Below the pieces are notes generated by a model that saw only the letters and a list, made by a program, of their open reading frames with translations, had not been told where the DNA came from and did no database searches. The position numbers and the translations under genes were made by a program. Positions 18,024 through 27,229 of a DNA stretch of 64,000 nt are shown here, in pieces. Position 1 is the stretch's first letter. Every line of letters starts with the position of its first letter. Source of the DNA: Collimonas arenae. GTDB taxonomy: Bacteria; Pseudomonadota; Gammaproteobacteria; Burkholderiales; Burkholderiaceae_D. The stretch covers positions 2,356,001-2,420,000 of the forward strand of contig NZ_CP009962.1 in NCBI RefSeq assembly GCF_000786695.1. Reading direction: 5' to 3'.

Positions 18024-19430
18024 TCAGGTTGCAGTTGTATTTTCCGGCGCAGGCGCGGCACATGCCGGTAAATGCAGCAATACAGTCAGGCCGCGCTGCT
18101 GCCTTGATGTCGCCAGCGTCACCGTACCTTGTGCGGCGATCACGATTTCTTTGACAATGGCAAGACCAAGGCCGGTGCCTTCCTGGCCGGGTGCGGCATT
18201 GCGGAAGAAGCGTTCAAATACGCGGTCGCGCACTTCGGCTGGAATGCCGGGGCCATTGTCGCTGACGCTGATTTCTATCTGCTCCGGGGTAGCGTTAACA
18301 GCCACCGTTACTTTGCCCTGCGCCGGCGTATAGCGGATCGCGTTGTCGACCAGGTTCATCATCATGGCGTTAAACAAGGCCTCGTTGCCCATCGCCCAGG
18401 CGTGCTCGATTTCGGTGTCGAGTCCAAGGTCGATATTCTTGCGTTGCGCCAGGTCGACAATTTCTTCCAGCACTGTGGCCGCCACCGCGACGAGATCCAC
18501 CGGATGCCGGAGAAATGCGGTGGTGTTGGATGCCTCGGCCTGTGAAAGCAAGAGCAGCTTGTTGGTCAGTTCGGTCATATTGCGGCTGCTTTCCTGCAGC
18601 GCCTGCAACACTTCTCCGCGCCGGCTTTCATCGCTCAGGCGGCGGGCAAACTGGATTTGCGAATCGATCAGTGTCAGCGGCGTGCGCAACTGGTGGGCTG
18701 CATCGGCGATAAAGCGCTTTTGCGCCGCGACCTGGGTATTGAGGCGCTGGATGGTTTGATTGATGGCTTCAACGATGGGGCGGAGTTCCAGTTGCAATTG
18801 ACCGGCCTTGATCGGCGAAAGCGAGGTGGCGTCGCGCGACGCCAGCTGGTCCTTCAGGTGCATCAGAGGCCGCAATTCCATGGTCAAGCCGATCACCACC
18901 AGCGCAATCGCCAGCAGCAGCATGGCGATCTGGCGATGCAGGGCAGGGTGCCAGAGATCGGCCAGCATCTGGTCGTGGGCGCGCGTGGTCTGGCCTACCA
19001 GTACTGAGATCTTGCGCAACTGGCCAGCGTTATACAAGGTGCGCACCTGGCTCACCACGCGCAGCGCCTGCCCGTGATAGTCGATGCTGTTGAATGCAGG
19101 CGTAGTTACCGGAAAACGCAGCGTCGTTGGAAAGTCGGTGCGGCCGGCCAGCAAGCGGTCATGGTCCGTGATCACCTGGTAATACACCTGGTCCTGCTCC
19201 GGCGAGGCCAGCAGTTCCAGCGCTGCCGGCGGGATTCCGGCATGCGGCTCGCCGTCGAGCCACTGGATCTCGCCAGCTATCACTTGGGCCGACGCCAGTA
19301 GCGCGTGGTCCTGGATCAGGTCAGCGGTTTCGCGCGCGCTGCGATACGACAGCGTGGCGCTGATGGCGACAAACAGCGTCAGTGGAATCAGCAGCCACAG
19401 CAGCAGGCGCAGGCGAAGACTGATGATCAA
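18024..19430 (-). CDS. Sensor histidine kinase (TctE/QseC-like)
   Basis: A 468-residue membrane kinase. One N-terminal helix (about 8-28) and a second (about 166-185) enclose a roughly 135-residue periplasmic sensor of the TctE/2CSK type. The dimerisation box FIADAAHQLRTPL carries the phospho-acceptor His246. ATP-binding boxes follow: N box NLVDNAIRY, G1 DNGPGIP and G2 GTGLGLAIV. It overlaps the response regulator gene by 4 bp, so the pair is co-translated. The signal is unknown; the divergent ABC importer suggests an organic anion or a sulfur/nitrogen source. Confidence 0.9.
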   Translation of the reverse strand: MIISLRLRLLLWLLIPLTLFVAISATLSYRSARETADLIQDHALLASAQVIAGEIQWLDGEPHAGIPPAALELLASPEQDQVYYQVITDHDRLLAGRTDFPTTLRFPVTTPAFNSIDYHGQALRVVSQVRTLYNAGQLRKISVLVGQTTRAHDQMLADLWHPALHRQIAMLLLAIALVVIGLTMELRPLMHLKDQLASRDATSLSPIKAGQLQLELRPIVEAINQTIQRLNTQVAAQKRFIADAAHQLRTPLTLIDSQIQFARRLSDESRRGEVLQALQESSRNMTELTNKLLLLSQAEASNTTAFLRHPVDLVAVAATVLEEIVDLAQRKNIDLGLDTEIEHAWAMGNEALFNAMMMNLVDNAIRYTPAQGKVTVAVNATPEQIEISVSDNGPGIPAEVRDRVFERFFRNAAPGQEGTGLGLAIVKEIVIAAQGTVTLATSRQQRGLTVLLHLPACAAPAPENTTAT

Positions 19431-20101
19431 GTGAGGTCTTTCTGTTTGAGTAGATACCCGAGTCCGCGCAGGGTCATGATGGCAGCCTGGGAGTGCTCCA
19501 TCTTCTTGCGCAGGCGGTGGATGTAGATCTCGATGGCATCTGCGCTCGGCTCATCGTCCAGTCCGAACACGCCGTCCATCAAAGCTGTTTTCGACACCGT
19601 CTTGCCTTGCTTTAGCATCAGGATTTCAAGTACGTCGTGCTCGCGCGCAGGCAATGCCAGCAACTGCCCGGCAATCGAAAATTGCCGCGTATTGCTGTCG
19701 TAGTGTAGATCGGCACAATGCATCTCCGCCGATTTGCCGGGCGTCTGGCGGCGGATCAGGGCCTTGATGCGCGCCACCAGTTCGCGTACTTCAAAGGGCT
19801 TGACCAGATAGTCGTCGGCGCCTGCGCCAAGGCAATCCACTTTCTCATCGATCGAGCCGCTTGCCGTCAGGATCATTACCGGCACGTTGTTGTGGCGCTG
19901 GCGCAGCCGACGCAATACGCTCTTGCCATTCATCTTCGGCAGCTGCAGGTCGAGCAGGACAACGTCGTAGCTTTCGCTTTGCAGCAGGCTGTCGGCAACT
20001 TCGCCATCTCTGGCGATGTCGATGGTGAATTTGTCTTCCTTGAGTATCTTGCTCAGCCATAACGCCAGCGGCGGATTATCTTCAATCAGGAGTAATTTCA
20101 T
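19427..20101 (-). CDS. OmpR-family response regulator (TctD/QseB-like)
   Basis: A 224-residue regulator. The receiver domain has phosphorylatable Asp51 (VVLLDLQLP), Thr79 and Lys101 (YLVKPFE). The C-terminal winged helix contains DGVFGLDDEPSADAIEIYIHRLRKKM. It is the partner of the histidine kinase directly downstream. It is divergent from the ABC substrate-binding gene across 163 bp, which makes that operon the likely target. Confidence 0.92.
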   Translation of the reverse strand: MKLLLIEDNPPLALWLSKILKEDKFTIDIARDGEVADSLLQSESYDVVLLDLQLPKMNGKSVLRRLRQRHNNVPVMILTASGSIDEKVDCLGAGADDYLVKPFEVRELVARIKALIRRQTPGKSAEMHCADLHYDSNTRQFSIAGQLLALPAREHDVLEILMLKQGKTVSKTALMDGVFGLDDEPSADAIEIYIHRLRKKMEHSQAAIMTLRGLGYLLKQKDLT

Positions 20102-20193
20102 GGATGCCCGGGGGTTTAATTATGTTGCACTGCAATCTAAATAGTACTGATTTGGAAAGCTGGATGAAAGTTACCGCATCCTAGAATACGCTC

Positions 20194-20209
20194 AACATTG
20201 GAACATTGG
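20194..20209. repeat. Tandem direct repeat AACATTGG x2
   Basis: Two adjacent identical octamers lie between the response regulator and the ABC operon, about 55 bp before the importer start. They could be half-sites for the adjacent regulator, though OmpR-type sites usually repeat every 10-11 bp. Confidence 0.35.
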
Positions 20210-20264
20210 CAGCCAGCCATGTGTATCCGGTGATTATCCCAAAAAAATAAATGGAGACAAGCTA

Positions 20265-21281
20265 ATGCATACCCTCATCCGCGGTTCATTGATTTCCGCC
20301 GTTCTGCTTTCTGGCACCGTGCTTGGCACCAGCCAGGCGGTCGCAGCAGATTCGGGCAAAATCACCATCATGGTCGGCGGCATCACCAAGATGATTTATT
20401 TGCCAGCCAAGCTGACTGAGCAACTTGGCTATTTCAAGGAAGAAGGGTTGGACGTCGAGCTGCAATCGCAACCGGCTGGCGTCGATGCGGAAAATGAATT
20501 GCTGGCGGGCGCGGTGCAAGCCGTGGTTGGGTTCTACGATCATTCCATCGATTTGCAAAGCAAGGGTAAGGAAGTCACCGCCATCACCGTCTTTGGCCAA
20601 GTACCCGGCGAAGTTGAAATGGTCTCGACCAAGGCTGCTGCCACCATCAAAAGCATGGCCGATGTCAAAGGCAAGACGTTGGGCGTGACTGGCCTCGGCT
20701 CATCAACCAACTTCCTGACGCAGTATCTGGCAGCTAAGAGCGGCGTCACCTCCAATCAGTATTCGGTGTTGCCGGTGGGGGCCGATAATACCTTCATCGT
20801 CGCGATCAAGCAGAACCGTATCGATGCCGGCATGACCACCGAGCCGACTGTTTCGCAGTTGTTGAAGAACGGCGACGCCTCTGTGCTGGTTGACATGCGC
20901 ACAGTTGAAGGTACGGTCAAGGCGCTGGGTGGTTTGTACCCGGCTTCCAGCCTGTATGTGCAGCGGCCATGGCTCAATACGCACAAGGAAGAAGCCGCCA
21001 AGCTGGCGCGCGCCTTCGTCAAGACGCTGAAGTTCATCAATACCCATAGCGCCGCCGAAATCGCCGACAAGATGCCGAAGGATTACTACGGCAATAACAA
21101 GCCGATGTATGTACAGGCCTTGCAAAATTCCCTGCCGATGTTTTCTCCTGACGGAAAAATGCCGGCCGGCGGCCCGGAAACCGTGCTGCAAGTCCTGTCC
21201 GGATTCAATCCGAACGTCAAGGGCAAGCACATCGACCTGGCTAAAACCTACACCAACGAGTTTGTTAGCCAAGGCAAGTAA
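20265..21281 (+). CDS. ABC importer substrate-binding protein (NMT1/SsuA/TauA-like)
   Basis: A 338-residue periplasmic protein with a Sec signal peptide ending in TSQAVAA near residue 28. The mature part has the NMT1 pattern: YLPAKLTEQLGYFKEEGLDVEL, then GAVQAVVGFYDHSIDLQSKG and the hinge segment GKTLGVTGLGSSTNFL. Family members bind nitrate, alkanesulfonates, taurine, thiamine precursors or aromatic acids. The sequence alone does not decide which. It is first of a three-gene operon with ATPase and permease. Confidence 0.88.
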   Translation: MHTLIRGSLISAVLLSGTVLGTSQAVAADSGKITIMVGGITKMIYLPAKLTEQLGYFKEEGLDVELQSQPAGVDAENELLAGAVQAVVGFYDHSIDLQSKGKEVTAITVFGQVPGEVEMVSTKAAATIKSMADVKGKTLGVTGLGSSTNFLTQYLAAKSGVTSNQYSVLPVGADNTFIVAIKQNRIDAGMTTEPTVSQLLKNGDASVLVDMRTVEGTVKALGGLYPASSLYVQRPWLNTHKEEAAKLARAFVKTLKFINTHSAAEIADKMPKDYYGNNKPMYVQALQNSLPMFSPDGKMPAGGPETVLQVLSGFNPNVKGKHIDLAKTYTNEFVSQGK

Positions 21282-21419
21282 GACTGGCGCACACGATGTA
21301 AACATCGGGACACCTCGCGTTGTTGTACGAGGCTTCCCGATAACCGGATGGCTCTGGCCGGCGCGATACGCGTACCCGGGGAGAGTCCTGCCGTCCTGAC
21401 ACAAAGAAGGAAACCTGAA

Positions 21420-22268
21420 ATGACCCAAACTGCCTACGCGTCGGCCACGCCGTCCTCGTCCGTTAAACCGGTGACGCCGGAGCCTTCGCGCGATACGCCA
21501 GCCATAGAAATGCGTAATGTCTCTTGCCGCTTTATCTCGCCGGATGGCAAGGCTACGGTGGCGTTGCGCGACTTCACCATGAGTGTGGCGCGTGGCGAAT
21601 TCGTAGCGATCGTCGGCCCGACCGGTTGCGGCAAGTCGACCACGCTGAGCATGATTACCGGCCTGCTCAAGCCGACCGTTGGCGAAGTGCGCATCATGGG
21701 CGAGCCGGTCAACGGTATTGATCCGCGCATCGGTTTTGTGTTCCAGAACGATGCGGTATTCCCTTGGCGCAGCGTGCTGCATAACGTGGCTGCAGGCCCG
21801 CTGTTTCGCGGCAAACCGAAGGACGCAGCCTACGCCTTGGCGGAAGAATGGATACGCCGGGTAGGTCTCGACAAGTTTAGCAATCACTATCCGCACCAGC
21901 TTTCGGGCGGTATGCGCAAACGCGTTGCACTGGCGCAAACCTTTATCAATAGTCCTGAAATCCTGTTGATGGACGAGCCGTTCAGCGCGCTCGACATGCA
22001 GACACGCACCCTGATGCAGGATGAGTTGCTGCAACTGTGGTCATCGCAGGCCGGCTCGGTGGTATTCGTTACCCACGATCTGGAGGAGGCGATCGCGCTG
22101 GCCGACAAGGTCTATGTGTTGACTGCCCGTCCGGCCACCCTGAAGAGTGTGTATGAAATCGATCTGCCGCGGCCGCGCGTGATGTCCGAAGTGCGTTACG
22201 AACAGCGTTTCATCGACATCTCGCGCAAGATCTGGTCCGATCTGCGCGAAGAAGTTCATATCAGCTAA
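21420..22268 (+). CDS. ABC importer ATP-binding protein (SsuB/TauB-like)
   Basis: A 282-residue ATPase starting MTQTAYAS at 21420 behind AAGAAGGAAACC; the longer open frame upstream is not translated. It has Walker A GPTGCGKSTT, the Q-loop FQNDAVFPW, signature LSGGMRKRVALAQ and Walker B LLMDEPFSALD, followed by the switch His in VTHDLEEA. It powers the importer with its two neighbours. Confidence 0.92.
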   Translation: MTQTAYASATPSSSVKPVTPEPSRDTPAIEMRNVSCRFISPDGKATVALRDFTMSVARGEFVAIVGPTGCGKSTTLSMITGLLKPTVGEVRIMGEPVNGIDPRIGFVFQNDAVFPWRSVLHNVAAGPLFRGKPKDAAYALAEEWIRRVGLDKFSNHYPHQLSGGMRKRVALAQTFINSPEILLMDEPFSALDMQTRTLMQDELLQLWSSQAGSVVFVTHDLEEAIALADKVYVLTARPATLKSVYEIDLPRPRVMSEVRYEQRFIDISRKIWSDLREEVHIS

Positions 22269-22340
22269 AGCGTTTTATTCCATTACACAGGGTCGCTGCC
22301 TTACCGTCGTTGCGCGGCCGGCGATCACAAAGAGGCAAAC

Positions 22341-23195
22341 ATGAATCAAGCACACACTATCGACAAGCTCAGCGCTGCCAGCCTGGCGACTGTCGAACAA
22401 GAAGCACAACGCAAAATCAAGCAGCGCTATTGGCTGGTGATGTTCCTGCGCGTAGCCATCCTGGTCCTCACGCTGGGCGGCTGGGAGCTGGCGGCTAGGC
22501 TGCAATGGATAGACCCGTTTTTCTTTTCACAACCTTCGCTGATCGTGATCCAGATTTACGATTGGATCGTCGAGGGCACGTCGCAAGGGCCGCTGTGGAC
22601 CCAAGTGCTGGTGACGCTGGAAGAAACGGTGTTGGGCTTCCTGATCGGATCGGTCGCAGGCGTCATCTGCGGTATTTTGCTGGGCCGCAACAAGCTGCTG
22701 TCGGATATCTTCAGCATCTATATCCAGGTCGCCAATTCGATCCCGCGGGTAGTGCTGGGTTCGATTTTCGTCATCGCGTTGGGCTTGGGCATGGCCTCGA
22801 AAGTCGCACTGGCGGTGGTGATGGTGTTCTTCGTCGTGTTCGGCAATGCCTTCCAGGGCGTGCGTGAAGCTGACCGTTATATGATTGCCAACGCCCAGAT
22901 CCTGGGGGCATCGCCGCGCCAGGTCACCATGTCGGTCGTGATTCCATCCGCGCTGAGCTGGATCTTGGCGAGCTTGCATGTCAGCTTTGGTTTCGCTCTG
23001 GTGGGCGCCGTGGTTGGTGAGTTCCTCGGTTCGAAGCAGGGTATTGGCTTGTTGATCTCGACGGCGCAGGGTGCTTTCAACGCCAGCGGTGTGTTCGCCG
23101 CCATGATTGTGCTGGCAGTGGTCGCCTTGGCGGCAGATTATTTACTGACTACATTAGAAAAACGTTTGCTGAAATGGCGTCCTGTGGCATTCTAG
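22341..23195 (+). CDS. ABC importer permease (SsuC/TauC-like)
   Basis: A 284-residue inner-membrane protein with six predicted helices. The EAA coupling loop is YMIANAQILGASPRQVTMSVVIPSA-like (residues about 178-202). The C-terminus ends in KRLLKWRP, typical of the SsuC/TauC group. AAAGAGGC precedes the start. A strong terminator lies 32 bp after the stop and closes the operon. Confidence 0.92.
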   Translation: MNQAHTIDKLSAASLATVEQEAQRKIKQRYWLVMFLRVAILVLTLGGWELAARLQWIDPFFFSQPSLIVIQIYDWIVEGTSQGPLWTQVLVTLEETVLGFLIGSVAGVICGILLGRNKLLSDIFSIYIQVANSIPRVVLGSIFVIALGLGMASKVALAVVMVFFVVFGNAFQGVREADRYMIANAQILGASPRQVTMSVVIPSALSWILASLHVSFGFALVGAVVGEFLGSKQGIGLLISTAQGAFNASGVFAAMIVLAVVALAADYLLTTLEKRLLKWRPVAF

Positions 23196-23226
23196 TTTCT
23201 AACGGAAATTTACTGACTTAAGGTTG

Positions 23227-23255
23227 CGGCGCATTTTACGATGCGCCGTTTTTTT
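23227..23255 (+). terminator. Terminator of the ABC importer operon
   Basis: CGGCGCAT (23227-23234) pairs with ATGCGCCG (23241-23248) over a 6-nt loop, then seven T residues. Confidence 0.9.
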
Positions 23256-23288
23256 ATGCGCCAGCCGTGGCGCACTTTTGGACGGCGG

Positions 23289-23573
23289 TTACTGCTTTCC
23301 ACCGCTGCGATCGTCATGCGTGTCGACGCCTCGCGTCGTTTCATTCTTGGGATGGATTGCCGCCTTGTGGCTTTGCTTATTGCGCTGGATGGTTTCCCGC
23401 GAAGGTGGGTAGTCTGCATTTTTGGCGGGAATTTCACCGTCATGCTGGGCCTGTTTCAGTTCTTGTCGAACCTGTTGGCGCGTCTTGCCTTTGGTGTCGG
23501 TCGCATTTTCAGCGGCGGTGCTTAGTGAGAAAGACGCAGCGGTGATCGCCAATATCAGTTGAGCGGATTTCAT
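23289..23573 (-). CDS. Small exported DUF4148 protein
   Basis: A 94-residue protein starting MKSAQLILAI at 23573, behind an excellent GGAGGT. It has a Sec signal peptide to about residue 20 (SLSTAA), then the DUF4148 core GKTRQQVRQELKQAQHDGEIP and a polar tail rich in Lys, Arg and His. DUF4148 proteins are periplasmic, abundant in Burkholderiales and of unknown function. The gene is monocistronic and convergent with the ABC operon. Confidence 0.82.
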   Translation of the reverse strand: MKSAQLILAITAASFSLSTAAENATDTKGKTRQQVRQELKQAQHDGEIPAKNADYPPSRETIQRNKQSHKAAIHPKNETTRGVDTHDDRSGGKQ

Positions 23574-23838
23574 TGTTACCTCCATTCCAATCAATGTGAC
23601 TGCACAGACGACACCGTCTTTTGCATGCTTTCCTGTTTTGAAAGTGCTTTCGGGCCGTCACCATGAAGGCAATAGCGCCACGGCGGCGCAGAGTAATAAC
23701 TTAGCCTTCGGTGCCAAGTATGGGAAAAGGTTGACTGCGGGAAGGTGACGGTGCGGTTACATTTTTGCAATCTGCTGTTTCCAGCCATGTCGCTGGCATG
23801 GCTGCTGCAGAAAATACGTCGCTAGTCGTAGCGGTATT

Positions 23839-24579
23839 TTAAAGCGCAGCTCGTCCTGTCAACAGCCAGCTTGCCCAGTCGGCCCGGCCATTTCTGGCGG
23901 CCTCTGCGGCGGCTTTGTGATGATCGTAATTGACGCACTGATGACTCACGCGCCAGCCGAGGGCATCTTGCGTGCAAATGGCGTAACGGGCATGTGGACT
24001 GCCATTTTCGATGACATGAAAGTAAGGCTGATCATCGTCATAGGCTTGCAGGCCGACGCTGCCGGGATTGACCACCATGCGTCCGCCAGAGAGGGCGCAG
24101 GCGCGCGGCTTGTGACTGTGGCCGCAGATGATCAGCTGTTGGCTGACGCCGGCCGCATAGGCCTCAATTTGCGAAGCTGGCGCCATGCGGCAACCATGCA
24201 GATCAACGGTCTCAAGAAAATAGAGCAGGTCGCTGGCGGGGGTGCCGTGGCACATGAAGATGTTTTCGGCGACGTCCAGTGTGCCCGGCAATCCTTGGAT
24301 CCAGTCGCGCTGTGCTTGCGTCGTGTTTTCATAGGCGAACTGATCGGTCGGGTGCCCGGCTTTTGTGCCGCAGGCCAACAGTTGGCGCTCGTGGTTGCCG
24401 GCTATGGTTGGTAGCGCCAGCGACATCAGCAGATCGGCAGTGGCGCCTGGTGCAAGCGGCCCGGACAGGATGTCGCCGGCGTTGACGGTGAGATCTGTGC
24501 CTTGTTGTTTGATATCCGCCAGCACAGCCTCCAGTGCCCAGATATTTGCATGGATATCGGAAAGAATGGCAATTTTCAT
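23839..24579 (-). CDS. Metallophosphoesterase (YfcE/MJ0936-like)
   Basis: A 246-residue calcineurin-like phosphoesterase starting MKIAILSDIHANIWAL at 24579. The longer frame adds a spurious N-terminus. The dinuclear metal ligands are in order: SDIHAN, NAGDILSGP, GNHE, a CHGTP His and GHSHKPRA. No signal peptide is present, so it is cytosolic. Family members cleave phosphodiesters or small phosphate esters; the substrate here is unknown. It stands alone, downstream of phoH on the same strand but separated by about 140 bp. Confidence 0.85.
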   Translation of the reverse strand: MKIAILSDIHANIWALEAVLADIKQQGTDLTVNAGDILSGPLAPGATADLLMSLALPTIAGNHERQLLACGTKAGHPTDQFAYENTTQAQRDWIQGLPGTLDVAENIFMCHGTPASDLLYFLETVDLHGCRMAPASQIEAYAAGVSQQLIICGHSHKPRACALSGGRMVVNPGSVGLQAYDDDQPYFHVIENGSPHARYAICTQDALGWRVSHQCVNYDHHKAAAEAARNGRADWASWLLTGRAAL

Positions 24580-24718
24580 TGGTGTTTTCCTCCAGATGAA
24601 TATCACATCATAAAATAAAAATGGGCGCAAAAAAAAGTGCAATTCGTCAAATGTCGAATTGCACTTTTTAGCCGTTCCGCCGGCGCAGCAACTATCGCTG
24701 CGCTGTCTTCAGGATTGA

Positions 24719-26440
24719 TTACAGCACGTCGCTGGCATGGTCAGCCAAACGTGAACGTTCGCCGCGCGCCAATGTTACGTGACCGCTATGCGACCAGCCT
24801 TTGAAGCGATCGACCACGTAGGTCAGGCCGCTCGAGCCTTCGGTCAGGTACGGCGTATCGATCTGCGCAATGTTACCCAGGCAGATGATCTTGGTGCCCG
24901 GACCGGCACGTGTGACCAGCGTCTTCATTTGCTTGGGCGTCAGGTTTTGCGCTTCGTCGATGATCAGGAACTTGTTGACGAAGGTGCGGCCTCGCATGAA
25001 GTTGAGCGACTTGATCTTGATGCGCGAACGAATCAGGTCCTGGGTGGCGGCGCGACCCCATTCGCCGGCATCGGAATCTGATTTGTTGAGCACTTCCAGA
25101 TTGTCGTCGAAGGCGCCCATCCACGGCCCCATCTTCTCTTCTTCGGTACCCGGCAGGAAACCGATGTCTTCACCGACAGGCACCGTAACGCGGGTCACGA
25201 TGATTTCGTTGTAAGTCTTGGTTTCCAACACCTGCGCCAAGCCCGCCGCCAGTGCCAGCAGGGTTTTGCCGGTACCGGCCTGGCCCAGCAGGGTGACGAA
25301 ATCGCAGTCAGGATTCATCAGCAGGTTGAGTGCGAAGTTCTGCTCGCGGTTACGGGCAGTAATGCCCCATACGCTGTTCTTGGCATGACCATAGTCGCGT
25401 AGGGTTTGCAGGACTGCGGTCTTGCCGTTGATCTGCGTGACTTGTCCGTAGAACGCCGGTTCGCCGTTTTTCGGTTCGATGAAAACGAACTGGTTGACCA
25501 GCAAGGTCGGCACTAGCGGTCCGCTCAGGCGATAGAAGGTATAACCAGTGCCATGCTTGTTTTCTTGCCAGGATTCAATGCCCTTGCCATGCTTGATCCA
25601 GAAATCGTCCGGCAATTGCTGGATACCCGAATACAGCAGGTCGGTATCTTCCAGTACATGGTCATTGAAATAGTCTTCCGCCGGCAAGCCCATGGCGCGC
25701 GCCTTGATGCGCATGTTGATGTCTTTCGACACCAGCACTACCGGGCGGCCCGGGGTTTCAGCTTCCAGGCCGCGTACTACGCCGAGAATCTGGTTATCGG
25801 CTTTGCCGACTGGCAGGCCTTCCGGCAGATCGGCGTTTTGCAGCTTGGTCTGGAAGAACAAACGGCCCTTGGCATCCTTGTTGCCAAGTTTTGACAAAGG
25901 AATGCCATGGTCGATCTGGTCGTCGCCAATATCGCCCACCAGCGCGTCCAGCGAACGCGAAACCTGACGGGCATTGCGCGCGACTTCCGACATGCCTTTT
26001 TTGTGATTGTCCAGTTCTTCCAGGGTCACCATCGGCAGATAGATATCGTGCTCTTCAAAGCGGAACAGCGAGCTCGGGTCATGCATCAGCACGTTGGTGT
26101 CCAGCACGAACAGCTTGGTCACGCCGGATTTGTCGGCGGCGCGGCTGGTGCTCGATTTCGGGCGGATATGGCCTTCGGCAGGCTTTATCGCTTTGTCGGT
26201 AGACGAGTTAGCTGGCGCACGTGATTTCTCTGTGGGAGCCTTGTCGGTTCTACGGCTTTCTACCGGTTTGACTGCTGGTTTTGCTGCCTTGTCTCTAGCT
26301 TGCGGTGCAATTTCTTTGTTACGGGTAATCGGTTCAACTACGGCGATACGTGGTTTGACGGCTTTGCCGGCTTCCGCTTTTGGATAATCTTGAACGGACA
26401 GTAAAGCAGCGGGTTTGGTCGGTAATTTTGGTAGGGGCAT
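24719..26440 (-). CDS. phoH: PhoH family protein with N-terminal PIN domain
   Basis: A 573-residue protein. Residues 1-105 are a low-complexity, Lys/Pro/Ala-rich tail. A PIN ribonuclease domain begins at KLFVLDTNVLMHD (about 108), with conserved acidic residues. The C-terminal half is the PhoH ATPase with Walker A GQAGTGKTLLALAAG and Walker B FLIIDEAQNLTP. The PIN-PhoH (PhoH2-like) arrangement suggests an RNA helicase/nuclease. It probably lies in its own unit, because the bcp terminator sits just upstream. Confidence 0.9.
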   Translation of the reverse strand: MPLPKLPTKPAALLSVQDYPKAEAGKAVKPRIAVVEPITRNKEIAPQARDKAAKPAVKPVESRRTDKAPTEKSRAPANSSTDKAIKPAEGHIRPKSSTSRAADKSGVTKLFVLDTNVLMHDPSSLFRFEEHDIYLPMVTLEELDNHKKGMSEVARNARQVSRSLDALVGDIGDDQIDHGIPLSKLGNKDAKGRLFFQTKLQNADLPEGLPVGKADNQILGVVRGLEAETPGRPVVLVSKDINMRIKARAMGLPAEDYFNDHVLEDTDLLYSGIQQLPDDFWIKHGKGIESWQENKHGTGYTFYRLSGPLVPTLLVNQFVFIEPKNGEPAFYGQVTQINGKTAVLQTLRDYGHAKNSVWGITARNREQNFALNLLMNPDCDFVTLLGQAGTGKTLLALAAGLAQVLETKTYNEIIVTRVTVPVGEDIGFLPGTEEEKMGPWMGAFDDNLEVLNKSDSDAGEWGRAATQDLIRSRIKIKSLNFMRGRTFVNKFLIIDEAQNLTPKQMKTLVTRAGPGTKIICLGNIAQIDTPYLTEGSSGLTYVVDRFKGWSHSGHVTLARGERSRLADHASDVL

Positions 26441-26623
26441 CAGAACCTCGCTTTAAAGATGAAAAAATGTTCGCTTTGGTGATAACACGAACTGGACCAA
26501 ACGGGTGAAGCTACGGCTGGAACAACGAAATATCGGTAAGGAATAGTAGTGGTCACTAGCAATAAACACGCCCGGAACTGACTGAAACCGCGGGCGCGGC
26601 CGATAAAGTACAAATTAAAAAGT

Positions 26624-26668
26624 AAAAAAGCCGTTTGGGAAGGCCCTCGGGCCTTTTCCTCAAACGGC
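26624..26668 (-). terminator. Terminator downstream of bcp
   Basis: GCCGTTTG (26630-26637) pairs with CAAACGGC (26661-26668), with a further inner GGAAGGCCC/GGGCCTT stem. Read on the minus strand it is followed by a run of T residues (26624-26629), so it ends the bcp transcript. Confidence 0.9.
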
Positions 26669-26692
26669 TTAACAAAATAATTTTTTTTGAAT

Positions 26693-27163
26693 TCAATGAC
26701 TTACAAACTCCAATACTTCCTCAACATGCGCAGGCACCTTCACTCCACGCCATTCTTTCACCAATGTGCCAGCGGCGTCAATGATAAACGTGCTGCGCTC
26801 GATGCCGCGTACTTGCTTGCCGTACATGTTTTTCATTTTCATGACATTGAACATGGCGCACAAGGTTTCGTCGGGATCTGAAATCAGCTGGAAGGGCAGG
26901 TCCAGCTTGCTCTTGAATCCTTCGTGAGAGCGAATGCTGTCGCGGCTAATGCCGAATATCAGCGTATTTTTCTGCTGGAATTGCGGGTAAAGATCGCGGA
27001 ACTGGATAGCTTCCGTAGTGCAGCCAGGCGTGTTGTCCTTGGGGTAAAAATACAACACTATGTTCTTGCCATGATAGTCCGACAACTTGAACGTCTGTTC
27101 ACCAGTCATGGCGGCAGAGAAATCGGGGACTGTCATGTTGATGATGGAAGGATGGTCTGCCAC
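26693..27163 (-). CDS. bcp: Thioredoxin-dependent thiol peroxidase (Bcp/PrxQ)
   Basis: A 156-residue peroxiredoxin that reduces peroxides. The peroxidatic Cys48 lies in the motif DNTPGCTTEA. The residue five positions later is Ile53, not Cys as in E. coli Bcp; the only other cysteine is Cys102 (LCAMFNVMK). So it is either a 1-Cys enzyme or uses an unusual resolving cysteine. Conserved Thr and Arg of the active site are present. The protein is cytosolic and monocistronic. Confidence 0.93.
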   Translation of the reverse strand: MADHPSIINMTVPDFSAAMTGEQTFKLSDYHGKNIVLYFYPKDNTPGCTTEAIQFRDLYPQFQQKNTLIFGISRDSIRSHEGFKSKLDLPFQLISDPDETLCAMFNVMKMKNMYGKQVRGIERSTFIIDAAGTLVKEWRGVKVPAHVEEVLEFVSH

Positions 27164-27229
27164 TGTATTGTCCTGTTCACTAGATTATTATGAATCGGTT
27201 GCCAATCAGGGTCTTGAAGAATCCGCTGA

